Notes: generated by a model not told the origin, from the sequence alone. DNA of 64,000 nucleotides from DATFNI01 sp963787205 (GCA_963787205.1 CAWBCD010000037.1:1-64000), one strand, 5' to 3'. Positions 9,234 through 18,560 are shown, numbered from the stretch's first letter. Translations and numbers: made by a program.

Positions 9234-9664
9234 GACTTCTGTGGGTCCTGTTCGTTAAGACGATCCCGCAATGTAGTCAGTAGCCGAATGCAATCATGTT
9301 CAATAGCATGATAATCAGCTGCAGTATTCTTGGCTATCAGTGCCGCATGAAAGCCGTGTGAAACCTGGGAACAGGTTTCGTCAAGGATGTAATAATGGAG
9401 GCGGTAGGCCTCGCGCATACGTCGTTTACTCTGGTTGCGTTTATTTGCTTTTCCTAAACGTTTGCTTACCACAAAACCCATCAGACAGGATTCCCCTTCT
9501 AATATAACATATCGGAGATCAATGTTTCGGGCCCTCAGGGAAGATCCTTGATCAAACAAACGCTGAAAATTATTTTTGCCGCGGAGTATCATCGACCGCG
9601 GTAAACCTTTTTTTTTCGGATTTTGATCAGAACCGTGATCAGGCTTATTTGCCCTTTGGTTCAT
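9230..9664 (-). CDS. rnpA: Ribonuclease P protein component
   Basis: The protein subunit of RNase P, which helps the RNA subunit mature tRNA 5' ends. The family signature is visible: SKRLGKANKRNQSKRRMREAYR, matching the K-RN-KR-RE-R motif, preceded by GFVVS. A charged N-terminal extension (about 25 residues, QRANKPDHGSDQNPKKKG) precedes the conserved LRGKNNFQRLFDQG start. Two adjacent starts exist, GTG at 9667 and ATG at 9664; I prefer the ATG. The first codons lie inside the end of rpmH in another frame. Confidence 0.92.
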   Translation of the reverse strand: MNQRANKPDHGSDQNPKKKGLPRSMILRGKNNFQRLFDQGSSLRARNIDLRYVILEGESCLMGFVVSKRLGKANKRNQSKRRMREAYRLHYYILDETCSQVSHGFHAALIAKNTAADYHAIEHDCIRLLTTLRDRLNEQDPQKS

Positions 9665-9800
9665 CACTGACGGTCAGCTTATGGCGACCTTTTGCTCTGC
9701 GCCGTTTTAAGACGTCTCGTCCGTTGGCAGTAGCCATACGTTTGCGGAAACCGTGCTTATTGACCCGTTTTCTTCTGCTCGGTTGAAAAGTACGTTTCAT
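9645..9800 (-). CDS. rpmH: 50S ribosomal protein L34
   Basis: A 51-residue basic protein beginning MKRTFQPSRRKRVNKHGF and continuing RKRMATANGRDVLKRRRAKGRHKL, which is the L34 signature over its full length. It has a short extra C-terminal tail (TVSDEPKGK). It is part of the large ribosomal subunit. Its 3' end overlaps the 5' end of rnpA by about 20 bases in a different frame, the classical rpmH-rnpA order. In many bacteria dnaA and the replication origin lie next to this gene, but here the divergent neighbour is secA. Confidence 0.95.
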   Translation of the reverse strand: MKRTFQPSRRKRVNKHGFRKRMATANGRDVLKRRRAKGRHKLTVSDEPKGK

Positions 9801-10147
9801 AATTTCTGTCTGCGATTATATGTGAACACTGAAAAGATTCATAAATTAAGAAAAAAAGTAACACTAATGAAAGATTCCCACACGTTTGTATACCATCAAA
9901 TGAAAGACACAGTAGAATAAACTCTCAATTACACCATATTATTTTAAGAGCGAATACGTTGATGCAAACAGGAAGTGTGGTTGAACCGGGCAATTCTGAG
10001 GCGTAAATTACTGTGTTGTATTAATTGCACGAAACGCACTACCTTTGCGGTCCCTAAAAGAAGACTGAGGATCTATCAAAATCTGGTGTTACTGACTAAA
10101 TGTTCGCTTGTTAAGGAATTAAATCGCAAAAATTACCTGCTTACTTC
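9801..10147. other. Divergent promoter region rpmH / secA, 347 bp
   Basis: AT-rich intergenic region serving rpmH (leftward) and secA (rightward). I looked for DnaA boxes (TTATNCACA) and found none clear, so there is no support for an origin here. The secA promoter candidate at 10016-10047 is listed separately. Confidence 0.6.
10016..10047 (+). promoter_or_regulatory. Bacteroidota-type promoter for secA
   Basis: TTG at 10016-10018, a 21-base spacer, then TACCTTTG at 10040-10047, matching the -7 consensus TAnnTTTG of the primary sigma factor of Bacteroidota. Transcription would begin near 10053, giving a leader of about 95 bases. Confidence 0.6.
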
Positions 10148-13100
10148 ATGTTAAAAGGCTTTTTAAACGGAATAGAAAAAATATTTGGCTCTCACGCGGA
10201 TCGTGATCTGAAGAAATTGGAACCGATTGTCGAGGAGATAAAATCCTTCGAACCGGAGGTGCGGGAGCTTACCGACGAAGAATTGCGTGCGCGTACCGAT
10301 AAGTTTCGTCAGTATATCAAGGACGAGACGGCGGAATTAGATGCTGAAATCAATGAGATAAACGCAAAGCTGCAACGCACGGGCGATGAAGACACCCTCT
10401 CTATTGATGAGCGTCATGAACTCTCCGTAGAGCTGGAAAAAAAGGAAGACGACTGGCTGGATATCGTGGAAGATGTTCTGGAAGAGATCCTTCCGGAGGC
10501 ATTCGCTGTCCTGAAAGAAACATGCCGGCGTTTTGTTGGCAAGACCTGGACGGTCACCGGACACGAGATAACCTGGAATATGGTGCCCTATGATGTGCAG
10601 TTGATGGGTGCTGTGGTATTGCACAGGGGTAAGATCTCCGAAATGAAAACCGGTGAAGGAAAAACGCTTGTCTCTATTTTCCCTGCTTATCTGAATGCCT
10701 TGCCGGGCAAAGGGGTACATATTATTACAGTCAATGATTACCTGGCAAAGCGTGATGCCGAATGGAATGAGCCTATTCTCAACTTCCACGGTTTGAAAGT
10801 TGATTGCATCGATCGTTATGAACCGAATACGGAACTTCGCCGCCAGGCATACAGGGCCGATATAACCTACGGTACCAACAACGAGTTCGGTTTTGATTAT
10901 CTGCGCGATAACATGGCCACAAGCGAAGATCAGCTCGTACAGCGAGGTCATCATTATTCAATCGTTGATGAGGTCGACTCCGTTTTGATCGATGAAGCCC
11001 GTACTCCGTTGATCATATCCGGACCTGTTCCGCAGGATAACCAGACCGAGCGATATGTTCAGCTGAAACCCCGGATTGAAAGCCTGGTTGAAGCTCAAAA
11101 AAGGCTCGTTGCGAAGATCGTGTCCGAGGGTGAAGAAGAACTTAAAAACGAAAATGATGAAAAAGCCGGACTGGCTCTTCTGCGGGCACAACGAGGGTTC
11201 CCCAAAAATGCCCGGTACCGTAAGCTTGTGCAGGATCCCCAGATCCAGAAGCTGGTTCAGAAGACGGAATATTATTATCTGCAGGATAATGCCAAGAATC
11301 TTCCCTTTGTAGATGAGGAACTCTATTACTCGGTGGATGCGAAACTGAATGCGATTGAAATGACCGAGAAAGGGCGCAAGTTTATCACAGGCGCCGAAGA
11401 GGACGATGACTTCTTCATCATCCCCGATATGGGGCTTGAGACTTCTCTGATCGAAGAAGAATTTTCAGAAAAGGAAGAGAAGGCGAGAGCAGAGATATTC
11501 GACAATCCGGAATTTAGTGACGAGTTCAAGGAGACTCACTGGGAGAAGAAACATCATGAAATTACGAAAGAAAAATCGAATCGTGTTGGTGAGCTGAATC
11601 GCCTTTTTGCCGAGCGCAGCGACCGTATTCATACGGTAAACCAGTTGCTCAAAGCGTATACCCTGTTCGAACGTGATGACGAATATATTGTGCAGGAAGG
11701 TAAAGTTCAGATCGTTGACGAACACACAGGACGTGTGCTTTCTGGCCGGCGCTATTCGGATGGTCTGCATCAGGCCCTCGAAGCAAAAGAAAATGTAAAG
11801 GTGGAGTCCTCCACGCAGACATACGCCACGATCACCTTGCAGAACTACTTCCGCATGTATCACAAACTGGCCGGGATGACCGGTACTGCTGTGACGGAAG
11901 AGTCTGAGTTTTACGAAATTTATAAAGTAGACGTCCTCGAGATCCCGACCAACGAACCCGTTATCCGGGATGACAGAGAGGATCTGGTCTTCCGTACAAA
12001 ACGGGAAAAATATAACGCGGTGATCGAAAAGCTCCGCGAATATCACAAAAAAGGTCAGCCGGTTCTGGTTGGTACCACCAGTGTTGAAGTCTCTGAGACA
12101 CTGAGCCGTATGCTCAAAAGAACTCAGATCCCTCACAACGTACTGAATGCCAAGCAACACAAGCGCGAGAGTGAGATTGTAGCCCAGGCCGGACAAAAGG
12201 GTGCCGTGACCATTGCCACGAACATGGCCGGTCGTGGTACGGACATCAAGCTTGGATCAGATGTCAAGGAACTGGGTGGTCTCGCTATCCTGGGTACCGA
12301 ACGACATGAATCACGGCGCATTGACCTTCAGCTTCGCGGTCGTTCCGGACGTCAGGGTGACCCGGGTGAGTCGCAATTTTATGTGTCACTCGAAGACGAG
12401 CTGATGCGTCTGTTTGGTTCCGAACGAGTGGCCAATGTAATGGACCGTCTCAAATTTGAGGAAGGAGAGGTTATCCAGCACCCGTGGATATCCAAATCAA
12501 TCGAACGGGCACAGAAGAAAGTAGAGCAGAACAACTTCAGCATCCGGAAGAGACAACTCGATTATGATGATGTGCTCAATAACCAGCGGAGCGTAATTTA
12601 CGAGCGTCGCCGTCATGCCCTGCTTGGTGAGAACCTGATCTCCGATATCCAGGATATGCTTCAGGATCTGATCACATTGATTGTAGAAGAATATTACGAT
12701 CAGGGTGAGTTCGACACGATTCATGATGAAGTGATGCGTATTCTGGCAACCGACGTTCCGGTTGATCGTGAAAGATGGGCGGCTCTTGGCGGCGATGGCA
12801 TCATTGATATGATCGTCGAGCAGGCAATCAAGACCTATCATGATAAAGAACATGCCATAGCTGAACCTTTATATGATGTTCTCCAGCAGATAAAGAAAAG
12901 TGATATGGAGAACAAACCGCAGAGTGTTCAGGTGATCTTTACCGATGGCATGAGGTATCTGCGGGTTGTTGTGGATATTGACCGTGCCATTGAAACCCAG
13001 GGACACGAAGTTGTCCGCGCCCTTGAGCGAACGGCAGTTCTCTCCATGATCGATGACAAGTGGATGGAGCATCTCCGCGAACTGGACGTTCTTAAGGAAG

Positions 13101-13498
13101 GAATTGGTCTCCGGGCATTTGGTCAGAAAGATCCTCTCGTGGAATATAAAAGAGAAGCATATCTGTTGTTCAAACAACTCATTGAAGAGATCAATAACGA
13201 TCTTATCTCATTGATCTGGAAGGCAGTACCGGAAAGCGGTGATCAGCAGCAGGTCCAGAAGCCGGTACAAAAGCAGCGCGAGCGGTACGATCGCAAACGA
13301 ATGAAAACACAACACGCATCTTCGACCAACATGGGATTCCAGATGGGTGACGCTCAGCAGTCTGGTAACGGTGAACAGGAAATGGACGGGGAAGGTAAAC
13401 TGGAACCGGTTGTTGTAGGCGAGAAAGTGGGACGCAATGATCCTTGTCCATGTGGTTCCGGGAAGAAATACAAACATTGCCACGGAAGAAACGCATAA
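10148..13498 (+). CDS. secA: Preprotein translocase ATPase SecA
   Basis: 1,116 residues against about 900 in E. coli; this long form, with extra charged segments (for example about residues 60-110, and 310-450 around the first nucleotide-binding domain), is characteristic of Bacteroidota and relatives. SecA drives post-translational export through SecYEG. Visible are Walker A MKTGEGKTLV (about 166), the DEAD-like Walker B IVDEVDSVLIDEARTPLIISG (about 273), the motor motif MAGRGTDIKL and GRSGRQGDPG in the second domain, and a C-terminal zinc motif CPCGSGKKYKHCH that binds SecB or ribosomes. It appears to be a single-gene unit with its own promoter and terminator. Confidence 0.97.
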   Translation: MLKGFLNGIEKIFGSHADRDLKKLEPIVEEIKSFEPEVRELTDEELRARTDKFRQYIKDETAELDAEINEINAKLQRTGDEDTLSIDERHELSVELEKKEDDWLDIVEDVLEEILPEAFAVLKETCRRFVGKTWTVTGHEITWNMVPYDVQLMGAVVLHRGKISEMKTGEGKTLVSIFPAYLNALPGKGVHIITVNDYLAKRDAEWNEPILNFHGLKVDCIDRYEPNTELRRQAYRADITYGTNNEFGFDYLRDNMATSEDQLVQRGHHYSIVDEVDSVLIDEARTPLIISGPVPQDNQTERYVQLKPRIESLVEAQKRLVAKIVSEGEEELKNENDEKAGLALLRAQRGFPKNARYRKLVQDPQIQKLVQKTEYYYLQDNAKNLPFVDEELYYSVDAKLNAIEMTEKGRKFITGAEEDDDFFIIPDMGLETSLIEEEFSEKEEKARAEIFDNPEFSDEFKETHWEKKHHEITKEKSNRVGELNRLFAERSDRIHTVNQLLKAYTLFERDDEYIVQEGKVQIVDEHTGRVLSGRRYSDGLHQALEAKENVKVESSTQTYATITLQNYFRMYHKLAGMTGTAVTEESEFYEIYKVDVLEIPTNEPVIRDDREDLVFRTKREKYNAVIEKLREYHKKGQPVLVGTTSVEVSETLSRMLKRTQIPHNVLNAKQHKRESEIVAQAGQKGAVTIATNMAGRGTDIKLGSDVKELGGLAILGTERHESRRIDLQLRGRSGRQGDPGESQFYVSLEDELMRLFGSERVANVMDRLKFEEGEVIQHPWISKSIERAQKKVEQNNFSIRKRQLDYDDVLNNQRSVIYERRRHALLGENLISDIQDMLQDLITLIVEEYYDQGEFDTIHDEVMRILATDVPVDRERWAALGGDGIIDMIVEQAIKTYHDKEHAIAEPLYDVLQQIKKSDMENKPQSVQVIFTDGMRYLRVVVDIDRAIETQGHEVVRALERTAVLSMIDDKWMEHLRELDVLKEGIGLRAFGQKDPLVEYKREAYLLFKQLIEEINNDLISLIWKAVPESGDQQQVQKPVQKQRERYDRKRMKTQHASSTNMGFQMGDAQQSGNGEQEMDGEGKLEPVVVGEKVGRNDPCPCGSGKKYKHCHGRNA

Positions 13499-13540
13499 AA
13501 GTGATCAATGATCAAATTGTAAGAAAATAGGTAGGAGATT

Positions 13541-13578
13541 AAGTAACCCTGCATGAGATATCTTATGCAGGGTTACTT
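13541..13578 (+). terminator. secA terminator hairpin
   Basis: Perfect 14-bp arms AAGTAACCCTGCAT (13541-13554) and ATGCAGGGTTACTT (13565-13578), 42 bases after the secA stop. The right arm ends in ACTTAT. Confidence 0.75.
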
Positions 13579-13761
13579 ATATGAAAGAAGATCTGTTGTT
13601 GTGTGGACACTCTGATTTCTAAAGTCTAAAATCTTTTAATCTCATAATCTCATCATGTTGCGCTATTCGCAAACATATCTGACATTATTAGGAAATATCA
13701 TCGATCAGACACTTGTTTTTTTGATCGAGCATTATTTCTCACTATAGACTGTCCGTGTTTC

Positions 13762-15018
13762 ATGGATCAATTACTATTTAATTCGCTGACTGAACCGATC
13801 CCCGGCATCCGCGGCGAGCTCGATATCATCCCTATTCATCATGAAGGACGTGAACTTCTCTATTTCCATGATATGCTGGGATATGCGACCGACAACTTCG
13901 TGCTTGACCGTTCTGTAGGACCCTTAATGGTACATTTTACAGGCAGGCGTACTGTCAATGAAATTCTGGATGTGATCCATAATCAGGGTAGTTCGGATAT
14001 CGGAGAACCCGATTTGTTGCGTTTTATCCGTCTTCTGGATCAGAATCGCATACTTCGCTCCGTTTATTTTAGGAAGATTTCGGAGCATTTTGAGGAAGAA
14101 TTTGAATCGATGGATGTACGTCCCCCCGTGACGGCAGGAAACTCATATCCATCGGATCCGAAAGAATTACGGCGCCAATTTGACGAGGCTTTTTCAAGAT
14201 CCGGCGCGAATACACAAACAAACGGTCTGGTTGTGAAGGCACTTTATGCGCCACATATCGATCCCAGAGTGGGAATGAGCAGTTATGTAAAAGCTTTTGG
14301 ACCTCTGCGTTCTCTCCGGCCAAAGCGCGTGGTTTTGCTGGCTACGTCTCATTATGCCGGACTATATAACAGACGTTATCTGGGAAAACCGTTCATTCTT
14401 ACAGAAAAGGATTTCCAGACTCCGCTGGGAATAGTAAAGAATGATCGGGAAAGTATCAGGGAGCTGGCGATGTTGACAAATGCCGGGATTTCAACCAGCG
14501 ATCGGGCCCATCGCATAGAGCATAGCATCGAGTTGCATCTGATCTTCCTGAAATATCTTTGGTCGCACGAGTTTTCACTGGTGCCCATTCTGGTGGGCAG
14601 CCTGGATGAACTTTTGTATATGCCCGATGGTGATCTGGGCACCAAAATGGTCAATCTCAGTGATGCGCTTAACAGGATGTTTGGAGATGATCCTGAGACA
14701 CTGTTTTTAATCAGCGGGGATCTTGCTCATTTCGGCAAAAAGTTTGGAGACAAACTCCCTGCAAGTACGTATTTCGAAGAGGTTCATCGTTTTGACAAAC
14801 AACTACTTCGTGCTGCTGAAAAAGCGACGCCGGATGCCTTCTTTGATGTCATGAAGACCAACAACGATCAATACCGGATCTGTGGATTCCCACCACTTAT
14901 GACTTTTCTGAATGCCATACCGGGGCTCGAAGGCCGGCAAACCAGCTATGATCTCTGGGATGAAAGGGAGCGTGAGAGTGCGGTAACTTTCGGTTCCATT
15001 CTCTACTACCAAGCCTAG
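13762..15018 (+). CDS. amrB: AmmeMemoRadiSam system protein B (MEMO1 family)
   Basis: 418 residues. Residues about 125-418 are a MEMO domain, related to extradiol dioxygenases: VTAGNSYPSDPKELRRQF, then APHIDPRVGMSSYVKAF, LLATSHYAGLYN, RAHRIEHSIELHLIFLKYL, LISGDLAHFGKKFGD and the final SAVTFGSILYY. The histidines of PHID, RIEHSIE and DLAHFG are the putative metal site. Residues 1-120 form a separate N-terminal region (LDRSVGPLMVHFTGRRTVNEILD...) that resembles a PqqD-like winged helix. MEMO usually sits with AMMECR1 and a radical SAM partner; neither is present in this window. The substrate is unknown. Only 10 bases separate it from the next gene. Confidence 0.85.
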   Translation: MDQLLFNSLTEPIPGIRGELDIIPIHHEGRELLYFHDMLGYATDNFVLDRSVGPLMVHFTGRRTVNEILDVIHNQGSSDIGEPDLLRFIRLLDQNRILRSVYFRKISEHFEEEFESMDVRPPVTAGNSYPSDPKELRRQFDEAFSRSGANTQTNGLVVKALYAPHIDPRVGMSSYVKAFGPLRSLRPKRVVLLATSHYAGLYNRRYLGKPFILTEKDFQTPLGIVKNDRESIRELAMLTNAGISTSDRAHRIEHSIELHLIFLKYLWSHEFSLVPILVGSLDELLYMPDGDLGTKMVNLSDALNRMFGDDPETLFLISGDLAHFGKKFGDKLPASTYFEEVHRFDKQLLRAAEKATPDAFFDVMKTNNDQYRICGFPPLMTFLNAIPGLEGRQTSYDLWDERERESAVTFGSILYYQA

Positions 15019-15028
15019 GAGACAATTC

Positions 15029-15631
15029 ATGATGGCAGAGAAGCGAATCCGGTTGGCAAAACCCAAGGATGCGAGGGATATAGCCACAATTTATGCCCCT
15101 TTTGTCCGCGATACAGCTACGTCTTTTGAATTAGTGCCTCCGGATGAAGAGGAGTTCAGAAAGCGTGTATCGAACACATTAGCGAAATGGCCGTGGCTGG
15201 TCTGCGAAATTGACGGAAGGATAGCTGGGTATGCCTATGCTGGAATGTATCGCAGTCGGGCAGCCTATCAATGGGCGGTGGAAGTATCCGTTTATACTAA
15301 TCCTGAGCTTCATAGAAGAGGTGTCGGGAAAGCACTTTATACATCGCTTTTTGCGATGCTGGCCCGACAAGGTTTTTATACTGCATTTGCCGGTGTGACT
15401 CAACCCAATGACGCGAGTACACATTTTCATCGGTCGATGGGTTTTGAATACATCGGCGTATTTCGCTTTGCAGGATTTAAGCATGGTAACTGGCGCGATG
15501 TATCCTGGTGGTCGCGAACACTTCGAGATGATTTTGACGACGGCCCAAAACCAACACTGACACCCGCTGAATTGAAAGACGATGAGGACTGGTTGGCAGC
15601 CATGCAAAGTGGATGCATGTACATCAAATGA
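15029..15631 (+). CDS. GNAT N-acetyltransferase (phosphinothricin acetyltransferase-like)
   Basis: 200 residues. The GNAT acetyl-CoA site is visible as VSVYTNPELHRRGVGKALYTSLF (V...RRGVGKAL, about 90-110), with the start IRLAKPKDARDIATIYAPFVRDTATSFE and the end motif HRSMGFEYIGVFRFAGFKHGNWRDVSWWSR. This layout is that of the PAT/MnaT subfamily, which acetylates small amines such as methionine derivatives or phosphinothricin. Two adjacent ATG codons offer starts (15029 or 15032) behind AGGAGA. It follows the MEMO gene by 10 bases and is probably co-transcribed; the biochemical link between the two is unknown. Confidence 0.85.
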   Translation: MMAEKRIRLAKPKDARDIATIYAPFVRDTATSFELVPPDEEEFRKRVSNTLAKWPWLVCEIDGRIAGYAYAGMYRSRAAYQWAVEVSVYTNPELHRRGVGKALYTSLFAMLARQGFYTAFAGVTQPNDASTHFHRSMGFEYIGVFRFAGFKHGNWRDVSWWSRTLRDDFDDGPKPTLTPAELKDDEDWLAAMQSGCMYIK

Positions 15632-15654
15632 AACCAGTATCACTTTTCATTTGA

Positions 15655-15687
15655 TTTCACATGTGAAAACAGATTGAAGTACCTTTA
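15655..15687 (+). promoter_or_regulatory. Promoter with overlapping 14-bp palindrome
   Basis: A perfect palindrome TTTCACATGTGAAA (15655-15668) sits about 20 bases upstream of TACCTTTA (15680-15687), a near match to the Bacteroidota -7 element, ahead of the PLP decarboxylase fusion gene. The palindrome covers the place of the -33 element, as an operator would. Confidence 0.4.
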
Positions 15688-15724
15688 CGCACGTATTGAA
15701 TCCAAAAAGTAAAGGAATCAATCT

Positions 15725-17659
15725 ATGAGTGTTACTGTCAAATTAAGTGATATTGTTCAGGGATTGACCGAAGAGTCTTTTGACCTGGAGTACTATGTCG
15801 ATACAACGACAGGGGAACTATGTTTCATTACAGATGAGGTAAGCTGGTCTGTCGAACGTGATGATCCTCTTGACGACTATCCGGATTGGCAGCAGACTAT
15901 GATTACGAAGGCCCGTGAAATCCTTCAGGACAAGGAGAATCGGTTTCTGCCATTAACCAAATCCGTTGATGATTATCGTATCATGGAATCTTTCAGCGAA
16001 TCTGTCCCTGATTTTGCTTTATCAGAGAAGTTATTAGGTGTCATACAAGGTCGGGGAGCTTTCCGCAGATTCAGGGAATTCATTTTCGAAAGCGGAATAG
16101 AACAGGATTGGTATGCTTTCAGGGATAATGAATACAGACAGGCGGCTATCAGATGGTGCGAAGCAGAGGGCCTGACCTATGTCGATGATCTGCCGGAAAA
16201 AGAGTTATTTCCCTCGTTCAGTAAAAAACGAAGTGAACTGAGCAAGCTGGAATTTAGTGAAGTAGAGATGAAATCAGCTGGTTACCAGGTTGTTGATGCT
16301 ATAGTTGATCATTTTGTATCACTTGCTGAACGCAAAGTGACTCATCATCCTGAATCATCCGCATATTCTTTGTCAGAGGATGTTTTTAGGGAAGAACCAA
16401 CTCCTTTTGGTGAGGTCTTGCGAGATACGACCGATCGCGTGTTTGAAGAATGCCGTTATACTACACATCCGCGTTTTTTTGCCTTTGTACCCGGACCAGG
16501 TAATTTCGTCAGCGTTATGGCCGATGCCCTGACCTCGGGTTATAATGCATTTGCGGGTACGTGGCTGGAATCGGCGGGACCGGCAAAAGTGGAACTGGCT
16601 GCGATCAACTGGCTTCGGGAGCAGGTCAGCATGCCTGAAACGGCTGGCGGACTGTTTGTTAGCGGCGGATCTCAGGCAAATTTGACGGCTATCGCAACAG
16701 CCCGGCATAAGAAACTGGGGAGAAACACGAAAGATGCCGTTATGTTTTGTTCCGACCAGACCCATTCTTCCGTCGACAGGGCAGCCGGGATCCTTGGTTT
16801 TTCAGAAGACCAGTTGGTCAAGATTCCCAGTGATACTGATTTCCGGATGGATGTAAGTGAGTTGGACAAGGCTGTGCGTAGAATCAAAGATGAAGGCAGG
16901 ACACCTTTTTGCGTGATCGCCAACGCCGGTACGACGAACTGCGGGGCAATTGACGCACTCAATGAGATTGCTGATCTCTGTCAGAAAGAAGGTCTATGGC
17001 TTCACGTGGATGGCGCATACGGGGCACCGGCGGCATTAACCCAGCGAGGCAAACAACTTCTGGATGGGATTGGGCGTGTTGATTCACTGACACTGGACCC
17101 GCATAAATGGCTGTTTCAGCCTTTCGAGATCGGGTGTGTGATTGTGAAAAATGCTCCGGATTTAAAAGACACCTTCCACATCCTGCCGGAATATTTGCAG
17201 GATATTCAGAGCAAAGGAGATGAGATTAATTTTTGTGATTATGGATCTCAGCTAACGAGAAGCTTCCGGGCATTAAAACTATGGATGTCATTGCGGGTAT
17301 TTGGCGTGAAGGCGTTTCGTGATGCCATTGAAAAAGGATTCGAACTGAGCGAATATGCGGAATCCGTGATTCGTGGATATACCCAGTTTCGTATTGTTAC
17401 ATCGGCACAGATGGCGATTGTCACCTTTCAGCACATAGGGAACGGAATAAAAGATGATGCCGAACGGGATCGGGTAAACAGACGAATTATAGAACTTTTG
17501 TTGGAAGACGGCTCCGCGATGATTAGTTCCACCCAACTGAGGAATCAGACTGTGCTGCGAATGTGTACTATCAATCCCAGAACAACGCACGAGGATATTG
17601 ATGAGTCCATTGTTCTGTTAAAAAAACTTGGTGATCAGGCACAAAAGGAAATACAGTGA
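15725..17659 (+). CDS. UPF0158 domain - PLP-dependent decarboxylase fusion
   Basis: 644 residues in one continuous frame. Residues about 1-160 match UPF0158 (VKLSDIVQGLTEESFDLEYYVDTTTGEL..., RGAFRRFREFI, WYAFRDNEYRQAAIRWCE), a family normally found as a separate protein of about 150 residues. Residues about 183-640 are a group II pyridoxal-dependent decarboxylase: NAFAGTWLESAGPAKVE, VSGGSQANLTAIATAR, H347 stacking on the cofactor, D429 in HVDGAYG, and the Schiff-base lysine K461 in LDPHKW. Such enzymes decarboxylate aromatic or acidic amino acids; the substrate here cannot be told. The fusion is unusual and I infer the UPF0158 part is regulatory or a scaffold. Confidence 0.85.
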   Translation: MSVTVKLSDIVQGLTEESFDLEYYVDTTTGELCFITDEVSWSVERDDPLDDYPDWQQTMITKAREILQDKENRFLPLTKSVDDYRIMESFSESVPDFALSEKLLGVIQGRGAFRRFREFIFESGIEQDWYAFRDNEYRQAAIRWCEAEGLTYVDDLPEKELFPSFSKKRSELSKLEFSEVEMKSAGYQVVDAIVDHFVSLAERKVTHHPESSAYSLSEDVFREEPTPFGEVLRDTTDRVFEECRYTTHPRFFAFVPGPGNFVSVMADALTSGYNAFAGTWLESAGPAKVELAAINWLREQVSMPETAGGLFVSGGSQANLTAIATARHKKLGRNTKDAVMFCSDQTHSSVDRAAGILGFSEDQLVKIPSDTDFRMDVSELDKAVRRIKDEGRTPFCVIANAGTTNCGAIDALNEIADLCQKEGLWLHVDGAYGAPAALTQRGKQLLDGIGRVDSLTLDPHKWLFQPFEIGCVIVKNAPDLKDTFHILPEYLQDIQSKGDEINFCDYGSQLTRSFRALKLWMSLRVFGVKAFRDAIEKGFELSEYAESVIRGYTQFRIVTSAQMAIVTFQHIGNGIKDDAERDRVNRRIIELLLEDGSAMISSTQLRNQTVLRMCTINPRTTHEDIDESIVLLKKLGDQAQKEIQ

Positions 17660-17800
17660 CATGCAACGCTACCTCGTGTCCTTAAAGTCATTGCACAGCA
17701 TAATATTATCTTGTCTTAATGGATTGAGATGCAATCAGTCGGTGTACTCTGCGTTATCCATGCTGTTATCTCATTAGTATGTAAATTTATATAGAACTTT

Positions 17801-18472
17801 ATGCTGGTAGGGCATTTTGGTGCCGGGTTGCTTTTTAAAAGGGCAGAACGGGAAGTAAATCTCGGAGTCTATTTTCTTGCTGCCATGCTGCCTGATATTA
17901 TTTTGTGGATCCTGGTTTTGGTGGGAATTGAATCAATAGGTATTCCCAGTCATTTTGCTGCTAAACAATATTACATCTTTAACTTCCCCTATTCGCATGG
18001 GTTTACGGCAGATATATTGTGGTCGGTATTGGCAGGGTTATTCGTATGGAAAAAGTTAGAGTGGGATCATCTGCATGCATATCGCGCCGGCGTGGCCGTA
18101 GCAGCCGCCGTGTTTTCACACTTTATCCTGGATTTTCTGGTCCATATACCTGAGATGCCGCTACTTGGTGAAGCTTCACCTAAGATAGGCTTGGGTTTGT
18201 GGAATCACATGGATATCGCACTTGGCATTGAATTGCTGATCACCCTTGCGGGGCTTGTAATCTATGTGAGAGGTACCAGGCGTATATTGATCAAGAGAAT
18301 TCTGATTTCATTTATAATAATTCTTCTTGCCTTACTAACTGTAGCAGAACATACTATGTCCCCCAAGCCGATGGCACCGGAAGCATTGGCAATTCGCGGA
18401 ATAGTAATTACGATCGTTATCTCAGCGATTGGTTTCTGGGTGGACGGCAGTTTCTCTCTAACTGCAAATTAG
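17801..18472 (+). CDS. Multi-pass membrane protein, YdjM/DUF457-like
   Basis: 223 residues with about six hydrophobic segments. Polar motifs lie at membrane edges: GHFGAGLLFKRAE at the start, AAMLPDIILW, YSHGFTADILWSVLAG and SHFILDFLVHIPEMPL. Paired His and Asp residues of the kind PD...H...SH..LD resemble the YdjM/DUF457 family of predicted membrane-bound metal-dependent hydrolases. Catalysis is not demonstrated for this particular sequence. It stands alone, with 141 bases to the previous gene and 88 to the next. Confidence 0.6.
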   Translation: MLVGHFGAGLLFKRAEREVNLGVYFLAAMLPDIILWILVLVGIESIGIPSHFAAKQYYIFNFPYSHGFTADILWSVLAGLFVWKKLEWDHLHAYRAGVAVAAAVFSHFILDFLVHIPEMPLLGEASPKIGLGLWNHMDIALGIELLITLAGLVIYVRGTRRILIKRILISFIIILLALLTVAEHTMSPKPMAPEALAIRGIVITIVISAIGFWVDGSFSLTAN

Positions 18473-18560
18473 ATGCAATTCGATTTTTGATTATCCGGGG
18501 AACCACTATATTTATTTAAGTGTATATATCATCAGTATTCATTCTTCAATGGTTTGAAAG

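Noticed and set aside
9801..10147. Replication origin next to rpmH
   Set aside because: No dnaA gene, no clear DnaA boxes and no AT-rich repeat array were seen; the region is explained as a divergent promoter.
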